Positions 46,389-56,314 of a stretch of 64,000 bases of DNA are shown here, piece by piece. Under the pieces are notes generated by a model that saw only the letters and a list, made by a program, of their open reading frames with translations, was not told where the DNA came from and ran no database searches. Source of the DNA: Perkinsus olseni. Lineage: Eukaryota; Perkinsozoa; Perkinsida. The stretch lies in assembly GCA_013115125.1 (NCBI GenBank), contig JABANN010000009.1, positions 1 to 64,000 on the forward strand. Reading direction: 5' to 3'. How positions within the stretch are numbered: position 1 is the first letter of the stretch; every line of letters starts with the position of its first letter. The position numbers were made by a program, and so were the translations under genes.

Positions 46389-47434
46389 CTATACCAGCGT
46401 ACCGTTAACAACGACATAAACAACAAAACAAAGCTTGACAAAATATCTGATATACAGAAGTGACAGAAAGGAGCGACTCCCTAACCACGACTGAGAAGAC
46501 GCTGAGATTGCGTTGGTGCTCTGTTTCATGTACGGGACCAACAAGCACGCATCACCACCGCAATGTAGCATTACTATAAAGATATTAGATAGAGGTGTCA
46601 GTATCTGAGAAGATACGGACTGGACTTCGATGGAGGAGGGGCCGCCAGAGAGCAGTCCCCACTTACCAAGAGCTGTACGAAGATCAGTGCTCCGATGAAG
46701 GCACACGTGTAGGCCTTCCCGATGACGACCGCCGTAGTTCTCTTGCCGCCAAGAGCATCGCAATCTAGGTCGAGGAGCTCAGCTAGAAGATGGCTGGTTA
46801 GAGATGACGTTATATAGAATACGCAGGGTCCTGAAAGCGAGACGAGACGATTGAGGGGCGAACTGTCGGGACGATAGACCCGGTACGGAGCGTTGGAGAA
46901 GACTAGGGCCCGAATCTTACCGATATTAGGTAGGGGGACTTGATTAAGATGACATGCGAAGACCACCTCTAACAAGAACCCCGCGGGGGTACAGAGGAGG
47001 TCCAAGGGAGGCTTCCTAGAAAAGGCGAAGGGCTTGAAATTGTACACAATATTCAGACCGAGTCCCATCGCGAAGAAGAAGGGGTAAGATACCCAGTCTC
47101 CAGTGGCGATTGATATGATTGTAAGAGGTATTAGATTGGATATGGAAATCACTTTCCACAAGCCAGAAAACTCAGAGATTGAATCTTGACCACCAAACCG
47201 GCCGAGCGACTTCCGAGGGTTGTACTTGTCAACGTCGGTATCGGCCATGTCGTTGATACCAAACATCATGATGTTGACCGGAAAGGTGAAGTAGAGGAGG
47301 CCGAGCCAAAACCTGCACGTCGATAGAAGGTCCAATCGACCGCCAAGAGGGAAGAGATAATACGGCAGGACGGTGAACCATATAATGGGACGAGATATCT
47401 TCAGGTAGAATTTGACGCGGGAGAGGTCTAGCAT
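46389..47434 (-). CDS. UbiA-type prenyltransferase, paralogue 1
   Basis: Integral membrane enzyme of the UbiA superfamily, which transfers a prenyl chain to an acceptor. Exons 47434-46921, 46830-46667 and 46604-46389 give 297 residues. The first aspartate motif is FGINDMADTDVDKYNPRK (NDxxDxxxD) and the second is ELLDLDCDALGGKRTTAVV (DxxxDxxxGxxT), both intact. About eight hydrophobic helices fit the fold. The preceding LYFTFPVNIMMFGINDMAD resembles lycopene elongase/CrtEb-like members, but the substrate cannot be told. The 90-nt first intron is in frame without stops. The start MLDLSRVKFYLKISRP at 47434 is the only ATG near the conserved N-terminus. Exon 2 is nearly identical in DNA to paralogues 3 and 4. 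Confidence 0.85.
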
Positions 47435-48770
47435 GGGACAAAACACGAATGGATCTATAAAACCAGTGGTCACTAAGCTCGCACAGTAGATTTCTCTTGC
47501 ATGCACCAAAAGTAGAATACGTGATAGTACCTAGAACGCTTGTGCTGTCCTGTGTACCATAAGTACGACAACTACATCACAGAGCCTTGCCAAGGCTCGA
47601 GGTCTTCGAGATGGGGCAAGGCGCGGCACCCCCTAGCGTCGGTAGGGTCGACAAGACCTCACGACGGCGAAGAGAGGATAACGCGAAGGCAAACGATGCC
47701 GAGACCGAAGGCGATGCTACACATGGCAATCGCGGGTTCGGCGGGTACGAGTTACCTCTAGTTTGCTGGCGTAGGAGGGACAACCGAGACACTAGGTGTT
47801 CCGTTGTAGACACAACATAACTCGGCATCTATTCGCGCAGGTTTTAACCTAGACGCTGGTGGGGGAGCTGTAGAAGCACCTTCGATAGTAGGACCAGTCC
47901 GCGAAAGTTGGACGCGATTTGCCGAAAAGAACCGATATATGAAAATGAGCAACTACGAGAATAGCTTACTCGTAATGATCGATCAACTCAATGTGAGAAC
48001 GCATGCACCAAATATCTCTACTGCTTACTGACTGCTAGTGTCTCGTACCATTATGCGCCGCCTCGAACTCTGATGCATGAGTATGCATTTTAGATTACAC
48101 TGAAGCTCGATCGAATTATCGATCAACGGCTCATGAGTCCGACTGTACCACTGTTTGAGCCCGTCTCAAGTAGCCCCACCGTAATGAATAATAGTGCACG
48201 CATACACCTAGGCGCGCCGATCCCTGACGTAAAACCACTGACAACTCAAACAGACGTATTCACGAGACTGTGTATGCAGCACCAGAGTTTGTGGTAAGAG
48301 AGATTGAGATTCAATGGGGCGGCGATGGAAGCTCATTCAGCTCCCTAGGAGAAAGTGGTGAAGATGAAGCCAAAATTGTTTACTCGGGGAGCTAGCCAAG
48401 ATAGGCATAAAAAACTGCAATAAACTGCAGTCTGACGTTCTCCCGGAGTGCCGAAGCAACGGACCATGCCCTAGCGCCCCTCTGCAGCTCCTACGTACCA
48501 TCAGGCCAGGACTTGACTGCACCGAGCGTAAAACATGTAGGAGACCCCGAGAATACTTCACGAACCCTGACGGCTCTACTGAGAATTCTAACGCACGTAT
48601 TCGGGAGACAGGGGGACGGTCCCCCGGGGACCATCACGGTGGGCATGCGTGCGAAGCGTTCGACTGGGTATGGTGGCAACATGGGCAGCCCATGTTCCTA
48701 GCAAGAACTAGGTAGCACACAGATTGCCTCTCTACAAGTAGGTAGCCAGGAGAATCTGGAGCCCTCATCA
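47435..48770. other. Intergenic region between divergent UbiA-like genes 1 and 2
   Basis: About 1.3 kb with only short, unconvincing frames. It must hold the 5' regions of a minus-strand and a plus-strand UbiA-like gene. I see no RNA gene or mobile element. Confidence 0.45.
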
Positions 48771-50115
48771 ATGGCTCTTAGAACAGTTATATTTTCTATC
48801 TCACTCGATCTCCCCATGATAGTGTCTCCCACACTTACGACCTGGAGAGCTACGTTGATGATATCTCGCCCCGGTTTGTGGTTTGTCATGGTTTGGCTTT
48901 ATCTTTGGCCAACTGGAGGTCATTGGAATGTTCTTCAGACATTCCCTTTCTACATCGGTCTTCTATCTTGTACACTTCCTTTCAATCTACTCATGTTCGG
49001 TATGAGTGATATGGTAGACTTTGATGTGGATCAATTGCACGCTCGCAAGGGTAACTACACCTGGGGTGCGAGAGCGAGCAAAGTGGAGTTAGCTCAGCTG
49101 CCCCTCATGATGGCCATCAGCAACCTCTGTCCAATGGTCATCCTCGTAGCGGCTACTGGGCACATGAGCTCACTCATCTGGGTTCTCGGTTTTTTTCTCT
49201 GTAATATCATTTACAACCTGCCCCCCATGGCAGTCGCTCGAAAGGGCCCCTGGGAATTCCCTTGTATGCTCCTCGGGATCTCCTGCATCACGATGTCTTC
49301 GTGCGATGTGAACAAGGTTCCTACCCCGTCAATTGGTAATACCATTGCACAGCTAATCTCTTGGTTCCATGCTTTACGCTGTCGTCGTTAAAGATCCTCT
49401 GGAGTTCGTCTAGGACCCCTTTTCGCTACTATCTCAGAAGTTTAGGAGCTCGATGACGGTAACGGTATTTGATACAGCAATGCCTGAGGATTAATCTGAG
49501 GGAGTTACCTTAACCTCTCTATCAATACCCATCCAGTGTCATTCACCCGACGTCTCCGTTGGTCCTACTTACGACATTTCCTCAGGCGGGTGGATGTTTC
49601 ACTGGCTGGCAATGGCGCGGGGTCAGCTGTTTGGAGAAATTCTCGATATCGAGGACGATGCTCAAGTCGGGAAGAACACTACAGCTGTTAAAATCGGCGA
49701 AATGAGATCTCAGCAACTTATGTTTGCTTTGACTGTGTGTTTAGCCCTGGTAAGGAATGATCCCTCTCCGTTGATCGGATCAACTTGATCCTTGTTGCTC
49801 GAAATCGCGGCAATTCTGCCTTTGAGCCTATCGCGCCGCAACGCGTTCACTCTCGAAAAGCCTGTGTGAAGTATGTTAAAATATCTAACAGTCTCTACTC
49901 AGGTATCCTACATTCTAGTCGGTTCCGTGGTGCTAACTGTCTACTATGTCGTAGATATGGTGCTCTCAGTCTTCTCTCTTCTGGCACCCGAGCGTATAGC
50001 TATTGACGAAGCCAGCTTCAAGTCGAGATCATATGGGCGATGTTCACCTGAACAAGTACTCACTTATAAGATTATCGTTCATGTATTGACACGACTGTTT
50101 CGCTCATCAGCTTGA
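48771..50115 (+). CDS. UbiA-type prenyltransferase, paralogue 2 (divergent)
   Basis: Three exons (48771-49335, 49586-49749, 49903-50115) encode 313 residues. Exon 2 is 164 nt, exactly as in paralogue 1, so the gene structure is conserved although the sequence has diverged strongly. The first motif reads FGMSDMVDFDVDQLHARKG, with Ser in place of the usual Asn but all aspartates kept; the second is EILDIEDDAQVGKNTTAVK. The hydrophobic profile matches the fold, and the C-terminal exon has VSYILVGSVVLTVYYVVDMV. It lies on the opposite strand from its three relatives, between paralogues 1 and 3. The long evolutionary distance, different strand and Ser substitution suggest an older copy with a possibly different substrate. 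Confidence 0.82.
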
Positions 50116-51632
50116 TCTGGCTTCATTTTGAGAATTGATGTGCTGTGTCCGCGAAGTTGGCCGATAGGCTAGGGGCGATACCGAATAACTTTTGTAAGTC
50201 CTTCAAAAATTATTTCTCAAGCTCCGTCAGCATTGCCTGGTGGAGCGTATAGGGGATAGATACTCAACTCAACACTTTAAGGACAGGCTTGGAGAGCAGC
50301 TTATCCAAAGCTTAGTCTAATTACTTAGCATCCGCGTGGCGGTGCGACTGATAACACCGCTCATGCGAAGACATGCATGGTATTATCCAGCGTGCGCATA
50401 CTGGAGGCGGTATCCTCCACTGGTCGTGTTCCACCTACTACTGACGGGGAGCCCAACGAAAGGTCCGTGAGCAGCACGAACACGATGAGTATCTCGCGAC
50501 CCAGGATGATCTATACTTTCTATGATCTCTGTCGCTTTATTCTAAGACGGCATTAGGGATAGAATATAAGTGCGTCCTATGCTATATAATTTCCGCTATC
50601 TGAGAAAAACGTGACGTCCCGATCTACTGCATCCTAAACTACGAATAACGGATTCGGTGAACTTACCTGGCTCCCTTGTTGTGAATTGATGCTCGACTGC
50701 TCAACCGGAGTACTCATATAGGAAATTGGGGTACTGAAACCGTAACCGCTGTGATAGCTAATAGCAGCTAATAAGACGCCATCAGCCGCAGCGATGGAGA
50801 CGAGACGCGTCACGTCACGTCACGTGACGAGACGGGTGGGAGCTAGGCGTGCGCACATAGCTGTGGCGTGCGCGCACACGCATCTCACAACACTTGTTCG
50901 CTACGCCGACAGCCAGCGCGAGGAAGCAGCCCCACCCTACGAGACGCCCTAAGCCGTTGTGCTTTAGTTTAGTTTGTTCATTTCTGAACTGACAGTTTAA
51001 CGAGCAGCTCGAAAGACAGCTGGAACGCCGAGTCTATATAGGTGTAAGCCGTTAATTGTTCTGCCTATATGGGGTGAGAAAATGCATTGTGTTGACTAGC
51101 TTCGTATCCTACTAGCTTCGACCTAAGATTCCTAGAGATCTGGTTCGATGCGTAGCGGCCTCACGCTGAGAGCATTGAGCACCTCCTATCGAGAAGAGTC
51201 TCCTCAGGGGACCCGATCTTTAGCTGGAGCTTCGCACTGCTCACTCAGTCATACTGAGGGTGGGAGTCGCTAGCGGCCAGATCCAACGCTGAAAGAACAA
51301 CACGGTCTCGAGAGTTCCGATCTCAGCTGAGAAAACCGTGATGATCCGGAATGGTCATAGAAAAGGGCTAACTAATAAGCCCACGGATGCTCATCGTCCA
51401 TGATTCCACTGCGTAGAGGATACACCGTGTGAGACACACAGAAGTTAGTCTTCAAATTCTGGTGGAAATCTCCTCGGAATACAAGCAACCCAGATATTGC
51501 AACACAACAGTGACCGAACTGTTTAGGGCACGACGCTTACTTCTACGACACAACAACTCGTCGGGATTCAACCGCTAGAGTCAATGGAATCCGCAATGCG
51601 GATAACAGAGCGGATTCAAAGTGGTGACGGAG
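50116..51632. other. Intergenic region without supported genes
   Basis: About 1.5 kb. It holds a CGTCACGTCACGTCACGTGA-type tandem palindrome at 50808-50836, an alternating GC-rich purine/pyrimidine tract (GCGTGCGCGCACACGC) near 50866-50882, and a reverse copy of the intron module GAATCTTAGGTCGAAG at about 51114-51130. No open frame resembles a protein. Confidence 0.5.
50808..50836. promoter_or_regulatory. Tandem CGTCA/CACGTG palindrome
   Basis: Three CGTCA units run into a central CACGTG (E-box) and TGACG, giving an imperfect inverted repeat that resembles bZIP or bHLH binding sites. It is about 1.9 kb upstream of the start of minus-strand paralogue 3's 3' end side and 0.7 kb past paralogue 2, so no promoter role can be assigned. 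Confidence 0.25.
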
Positions 51633-52688
51633 CTACGCCAGGATACCTTTGGCGAATGCGTAGACAACCAAAGAGAACTTGGCTGTATATCTAGCATACA
51701 TTGATAGTAAGAAAGAGCGGGACCCTTCCCATGATTGACACGCCGCTTGGCCTCTGAAAAAGCTTTGCCTTATATACGAGAGCAGGATGGACGCATCACC
51801 ACCGCAATGTAACATGGCTATAAAGATATCAGATAGAGGTGTCAGTATCTGAGAGAAAACGACCTGAACTTCGATGGAGGAGGGACCGCCAGAGAGCAGT
51901 CCCCACTTACCAAGAGCTGTACGAAGATCAGTGCTCCGATGAAGGCACACGTGTAGGCCTTCCCGATGACGACCGCCGTAGTTCTCTTGTCGCCAAGAGC
52001 ATCACAGTCAATGTCAAGAAGCTCAGCTATCATGTGGTTAGTGAGAGTTGATGACACATAAAACAAGCAGGGGCCTGAGGGAGATGACGAATCAAACAGT
52101 CGTTAGTCGACGTTCGATGGCACATAGTGGAGACACCCTCACCAGCTTGGACTTACCAGCCTTGGGTAGAGGCACTTGATTGAGATGGCATGCGAGTGTA
52201 ACCAAAATAAGGAAACCCACTGAGGTGAAGGGAAGATCCCAAGGAGCCTTCCTTGCGAAGGCGAAGGGCTTCAAGTTGTACAAAATGTTCAGACTGAGTG
52301 CCACAATGAAATAACCAGAGTAAAGTATCCAGTCAGCAGTGATGATCGACATGACGACCAGAGGTATCATATTGGATACCAATATCACTTTCCATAGACC
52401 AAACAGGTCAGACTTAGAGGCCTGGTTACCGAAGTAGTCGTGCGCCTTCCGAGGGTTGTACTTGTCAACGTCGGTATCGGCCATGTCGTTGATACCAAAC
52501 ATCATGATGTTGACCGGAAAGGTGAAGAAGAGGAGGCCGAGCGAAAACCTCCACGTCGCTAGAAGGTCCAATCGACCGCCGAGAGGGAAGAGATAATACG
52601 GGAGGATGATAATCCATATAATGGGTCGTGATAGCTTCAAGTAGAAGTTGACGCGGGAGAGGTCTAGCATGGGAAGGGGAGTACTCAT
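51633..52688 (-). CDS. UbiA-type prenyltransferase, paralogue 3
   Basis: Same three-exon layout as paralogue 1. Exon 1 reads MSTPLPMLDLSRVNFYLKLS and carries FGINDMADTDVDKYNPRKA. Exon 2 holds GPCLFYVSSTLTNHMIAELL and DIDCDALGDKRTTAVVIGK. Exon 3 begins ILTPLSDIFIAMLHCGGDAS and ends at 51633. Both aspartate motifs are intact. I chose the ATG at 52688; an alternative ATG lies five codons on (MLDLSR), matching paralogue 1. A CAG just before the first ATG (TTTCCGAATCAG) could be a leader splice acceptor. Exon 2 DNA differs from paralogue 1 at only a few positions, whereas exon 3 beyond its first 20 codons is much more different, a pattern suggesting gene conversion or selection confined to the catalytic exons. 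Confidence 0.85.
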
Positions 52689-53135
52689 CCTGATTCGGAA
52701 AGTCGAAACGATCTCATGCACCATCCGAGGAAGCACGTCGTCTATTGACCCGCACTACAGCCAGAGTGTGCTTCAAGTACGAGTTGTCCAAGCCGTTGAG
52801 ACAACCAAGGCTAGCGATCATGCGAGCTAGCTGGGTGCTGCAGCCAGGCCCAGGCAGGTGAGCGTCCGCTTCACAATAGCGCTCAATCCCGAGATTAGCT
52901 GAGGAAGGATGAATCTCGCCGTTCTTTTCTTGTTCTCCACTGATGTCTGTTCACGCGTTTCGAAGATCTCCGAGGAGTTTTCGTCTGGCCCGTTCATCGT
53001 GTAGCGATCCCACCTGCCTGACCCGTCATCTAGTATCACTGTAGATGGCTGATTGAGAGCACCAACACCTGGGTTTTGCCATCTGGCATCCAACCTTTGA
53101 CCTTTGGTCCTCGCATCATCAACTATTCAGCTTAG
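52665..53135. repeat. Tandem duplication, unit 1 (5' end and upstream DNA of UbiA paralogue 3)
   Basis: Begins at the start-codon region (GAGGTCTAGCATGGGAAG) and includes TTCAAGTACGAGTTGTCCAA, GCTGGGTGCTGCAGCCAGGC, CACGCGTTTCGAAG and the end TTCAGCTTAGCTTCGGCG. Unit 2 follows directly. Confidence 0.85.
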
Positions 53136-53138
53136 CTT

Positions 53139-53178
53139 CGGCGTGTGTGTGAGTTTACAGTCCAACGTCGGTTCCGCA
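53139..53178 (-). repeat. Dispersed repeat copy 5
   Basis: Minus strand reads CGGAACCGACGTTGGACTG, TAAACTCACACACACGCC. It stands exactly at the junction between the two tandem duplication units. Confidence 0.65.
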
Positions 53179-53630
53179 GAGGTCTAGCATGCCCCAACTC
53201 GAAAACGTCAAACACTCTCGTACGTCATCCGAAGGACCATCTCGTCCGTAACTCACGAAGCCGACTCGCCCTGGAGCGGGAGTATCCTTCAAGTACGAGT
53301 TGTCCAAGCCGTAGAATCAACCAACGTTGGCTATCATGCAAGCTGGCTGGGTGCTGCAGCCAGGCCCAGACAGATGAGCATCTGCTTCTTAGTGCCGCAC
53401 CGATCTTCTTGGAGATAAACTGAGCGAGGTTGGCCCTCTCCGACTTCTTGTTGTCCACAGACGTCTGGTTACGCGCTTAGAAGGGTTCCGAGGGGTTTAT
53501 CTCGCCTGGCCCGATTCTTGTGTGGTCCCGTAATCCCGCCTGCCTACTGCGTCATTTAGTATCCCTGTAAAAAGACTAATTGATTGAGAACACTTTGCAC
53601 ATCAACGATTCAGCTTAGCTTCAGCGTAGT
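53172..53630. repeat. Tandem duplication, unit 2 (relic of a UbiA-like 5' region)
   Basis: Diverged copy of 52665-53135. It starts at AGAGGTCTAGCATGCCCC, shares TTCAAGTACGAGTTGTCCAA and GCTGGGTGCTGCAGCCAGGC, and ends TTCAGCTTAGCTTCAGCG. Only the start-codon region of the UbiA-like reading frame is retained, so it is a fragment, not a gene. Confidence 0.8.
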
Positions 53631-54116
53631 TTCTTATTGAACGAAATAGAATCAGCGATAAGAACATCACATCACCGCAGTCAGGATGCATTGATGACTT
53701 GACCTTTTCTTGCAACTCAACGCGATCCCTGCCTAGTGTTACAGTCTTTCTCTCGAGTGCGACTGACGGAGTGTAACCAACGACAATCAAGCATCCCCAT
53801 GAAAACGGAAGTACCGCGGAGAATGAAAAGCCGACACCAAAGCGTCACATGACGTTCGTATTATCCGATCAAGACGTGAGGACAAAATATTTCGCCACGT
53901 GTCTTCTCACTCAGAGACCCTAACAGCTGAGCAGAAATTCCCTGAATAATAGAGCGTTGATTTTCGCGAGCAATAAGCGCATATTTATCAACTAGAAAAA
54001 ACTTATGAAAAACACCATACAGGTTGGGATTGTGGATAGACCAAAACCTGTGGCAAACCATCATGCTAAATCGAAATCGCCACGCCTGCCACTTCACTGC
54101 TCAAGCGCCTTCTGGC

Positions 54117-54383
54117 TCAAACCGCGTCATCGCAGTTGCCAGACTCCAAAGTTGCAGCTTGTCCCGAGAAATAAGTCACCATGGTGTTGGTCATATTGTT
54201 GTACAGAAATGTGGACAAGTCGTCATCTTTCGTAGTGCAACATTGGAGAAGAAGGCCATGTGATTTGAACACACAACTTGTGTGACACGAGTCGTCGTCG
54301 TAGTCAATCAGGTTGTAATACTGCCCACCCAGACCAGAGAAGCCTGTGGCTAGCGTGATGCAAAGAACAGTGAGGGCCAACAT
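54117..54383 (-). CDS. Small secreted protein, unrecognised
   Basis: An 88-residue frame starting with an ATG and a clear signal peptide (MLALTVLCITLATGFSG), then GQYYNLIDYDDDSCHTSCVF, CCTTKDDDLSTFLYNNMTN and a C-terminal GNCDDAV. Five or six cysteines and one N-glycosylation sequon (NNMT) fit a secreted or surface protein. No family is recognised. The last codon overlaps a possible GTTTGA donor, so further exons could follow downstream (53860-54100), where a frame without clear features exists. It sits between UbiA-like paralogues 3 and 4 with no functional link visible. Confidence 0.45.
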   Translation of the reverse strand: MLALTVLCITLATGFSGLGGQYYNLIDYDDDSCHTSCVFKSHGLLLQCCTTKDDDLSTFLYNNMTNTMVTYFSGQAATLESGNCDDAV

Positions 54384-56314
54384 GTGAGAACGGGGCGAGA
54401 CAGAGCTGACCAGTGAAGCCGTTATAGTAATGGCATTTGCAGAATTGTGAAATCAGACGCGATAGGAGCTCAGGGAGAACGTTGAAAACGAACGGCTTTG
54501 TTGATCGCCTTCTGTGAACCCTTTCGGTTAATATATATTCCACGGTCTTCCAGATTAACAACTGGAAACACTGGTCCAGACTTGTAGTAATAACAATATC
54601 AATAACCACTATGATAGAGAATACCCACTTTCTATCACAATATATAACGACGTAGGTGGTAGATGATAACCACCAATGTAATAAGTAATCACAGCTTACT
54701 TCATGATTAATGATTGAATCGGATTCAATGAATCCACAGCTTGCGTACTAGCGTCAGGAATCCTGACTCAGGATACTCAAGCCACCCACAGAGTGTCCCG
54801 AGGACATCAGAATGGGGGGAAAAGGAGACAATCTACACAATTGTCAAGACTTCATCATGTGTGTCCTTTTGGGACGCAACAGCTTCAATACGTAGCGTGA
54901 CGAGGAATCCACGCCGTTGCCGGGACAATTGGGCGCACAGAGAACAGACGTAGGTGACAACATTGGGATTTATGGTACGCAGCAGCAATGGATGTAGTTG
55001 TCACTATAGTGCACGAGCGTGGTTCGTGCTCCATGTCGTAGTTGCGCGCTAGCGCTGGCATGCAGATAAGAATCTTCTGAGATGTAGGTAATACCTAGTA
55101 CTTGAAGCGTACATACCTGGTACTAGCAGCCTGTGGTGTACGGACTTCTTACAAAAGGCCTTTGAACTGTCGTTACTTCGTTCGCCTAGAGTTCTGTGAG
55201 GCACAGCCTCAGACAAATTGAGAACTAGCGAGGGCTGTCCGGAAGTAGCAGGTGTGCTAAGAGTTGCTCGCCAACGCACGCGATGTATCACAACCTGTCC
55301 AGAGCAGATTCGGGGAATGATCAACTACGCCATAGGCGTGTGTGTGAGTTTATAGTCCAACGCCGGCTGTTCCGGCTTAGACTCTTGACGATGTGCACAG
55401 TTGGGAAATCACTGTAGCTTGATAATATCAAGTTGATATGCAGTGCAATCAGATGGCCCGTCAAGAAACCTTCCTCAGGGGTACGAACAGAGGGGCTTCG
55501 CTCCCTCCTTGCAGGATCCGCTTACACATCCGACGGGCTGTGGTGTTTCAAGCGTTTGAGGCAAACTGTCGAAAAAGTGGTACCACTTCATAGTGCGAGA
55601 TGGCGCACCCAATCCCTCGTTTGCCACACCATGCAGCCTGTACGACATATATTTCTGACTTGGACAGGTTGAATCAGAGGTTCCGAAAAACCGTGCCATC
55701 ATACTCAAGCATGAAGGTAAGTTCACCGAAACTTCACAGCGCAACGTGACACCATGTATTCTAATAATCGAAAAAACTTCGACAATTTACTCACTTGAAA
55801 GCGTGTGCAATAAGCTCAAATACTTGCACTCTCAAAGAGGTTTTTGGGACGGACTCGAAAACCCGTTCCTGCTCTATCAGGCACTCCGGCTACTTCCTCT
55901 GCTCGATCGCGGCGTACGCAGCAGATGTAGCGTTGAACCAATGTGCGGAAGCACTGCTCGCTTTGTTGTGCGCAGTTCCGGTGTAGTCCATTCTGTTGGG
56001 TCCTTCCGTTGCTTCTTCCAGTACTTTTTGAGGGCTCATCCGTCAGTCCAGGGTTCAATCAACTTCGGTGCCGATCACAGAATGTGTCAAGCCCGACGTC
56101 GAGCATTCTCATGGTTTATCCTTTTCTCGGTGACACAACAGCAGAGCGAGGAAAGACCGAGTTCATCGCTGGAGAGACAACTCTCGTTGATTTTCCGTCA
56201 CGACTGTCACTCAATTCACGAACTCAATCCAGTCGCCCTGCGCACCACGCTGTGATGAGAAGAAAGAAAGACGCCGTGGCTTCCATGACGGCATCGAACA
56301 CAGACGGCGGAAGG
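54384..56314. other. Intergenic region between the small secreted protein gene and UbiA paralogue 4
   Basis: Nearly 2 kb of mostly non-coding sequence. It includes a dispersed repeat copy at 55334-55382 and a palindromic TTGATAATATCAAGTTGATA near 55420. Frames at 55750-56260 overlap on several strands and none has recognisable content. Confidence 0.45.
55334..55382 (-). repeat. Dispersed repeat copy 6
   Basis: Minus strand reads GTCTAAGCCGGAACAGCCGG, then CGTTGGACTATAAACTCAC and ACACACGCC. It is the longest copy and the best match to the copy at 14781. Confidence 0.65.

Noticed and set aside
50866-50882. Z-DNA or hairpin regulatory element
   Set aside because: The alternating GCGTGCGCGCACACGC tract is short and nothing nearby supports a function.
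52664-53630. Fifth UbiA-like gene
   Set aside because: Only the start-codon area and upstream DNA are duplicated; no transmembrane or aspartate-motif sequence follows.
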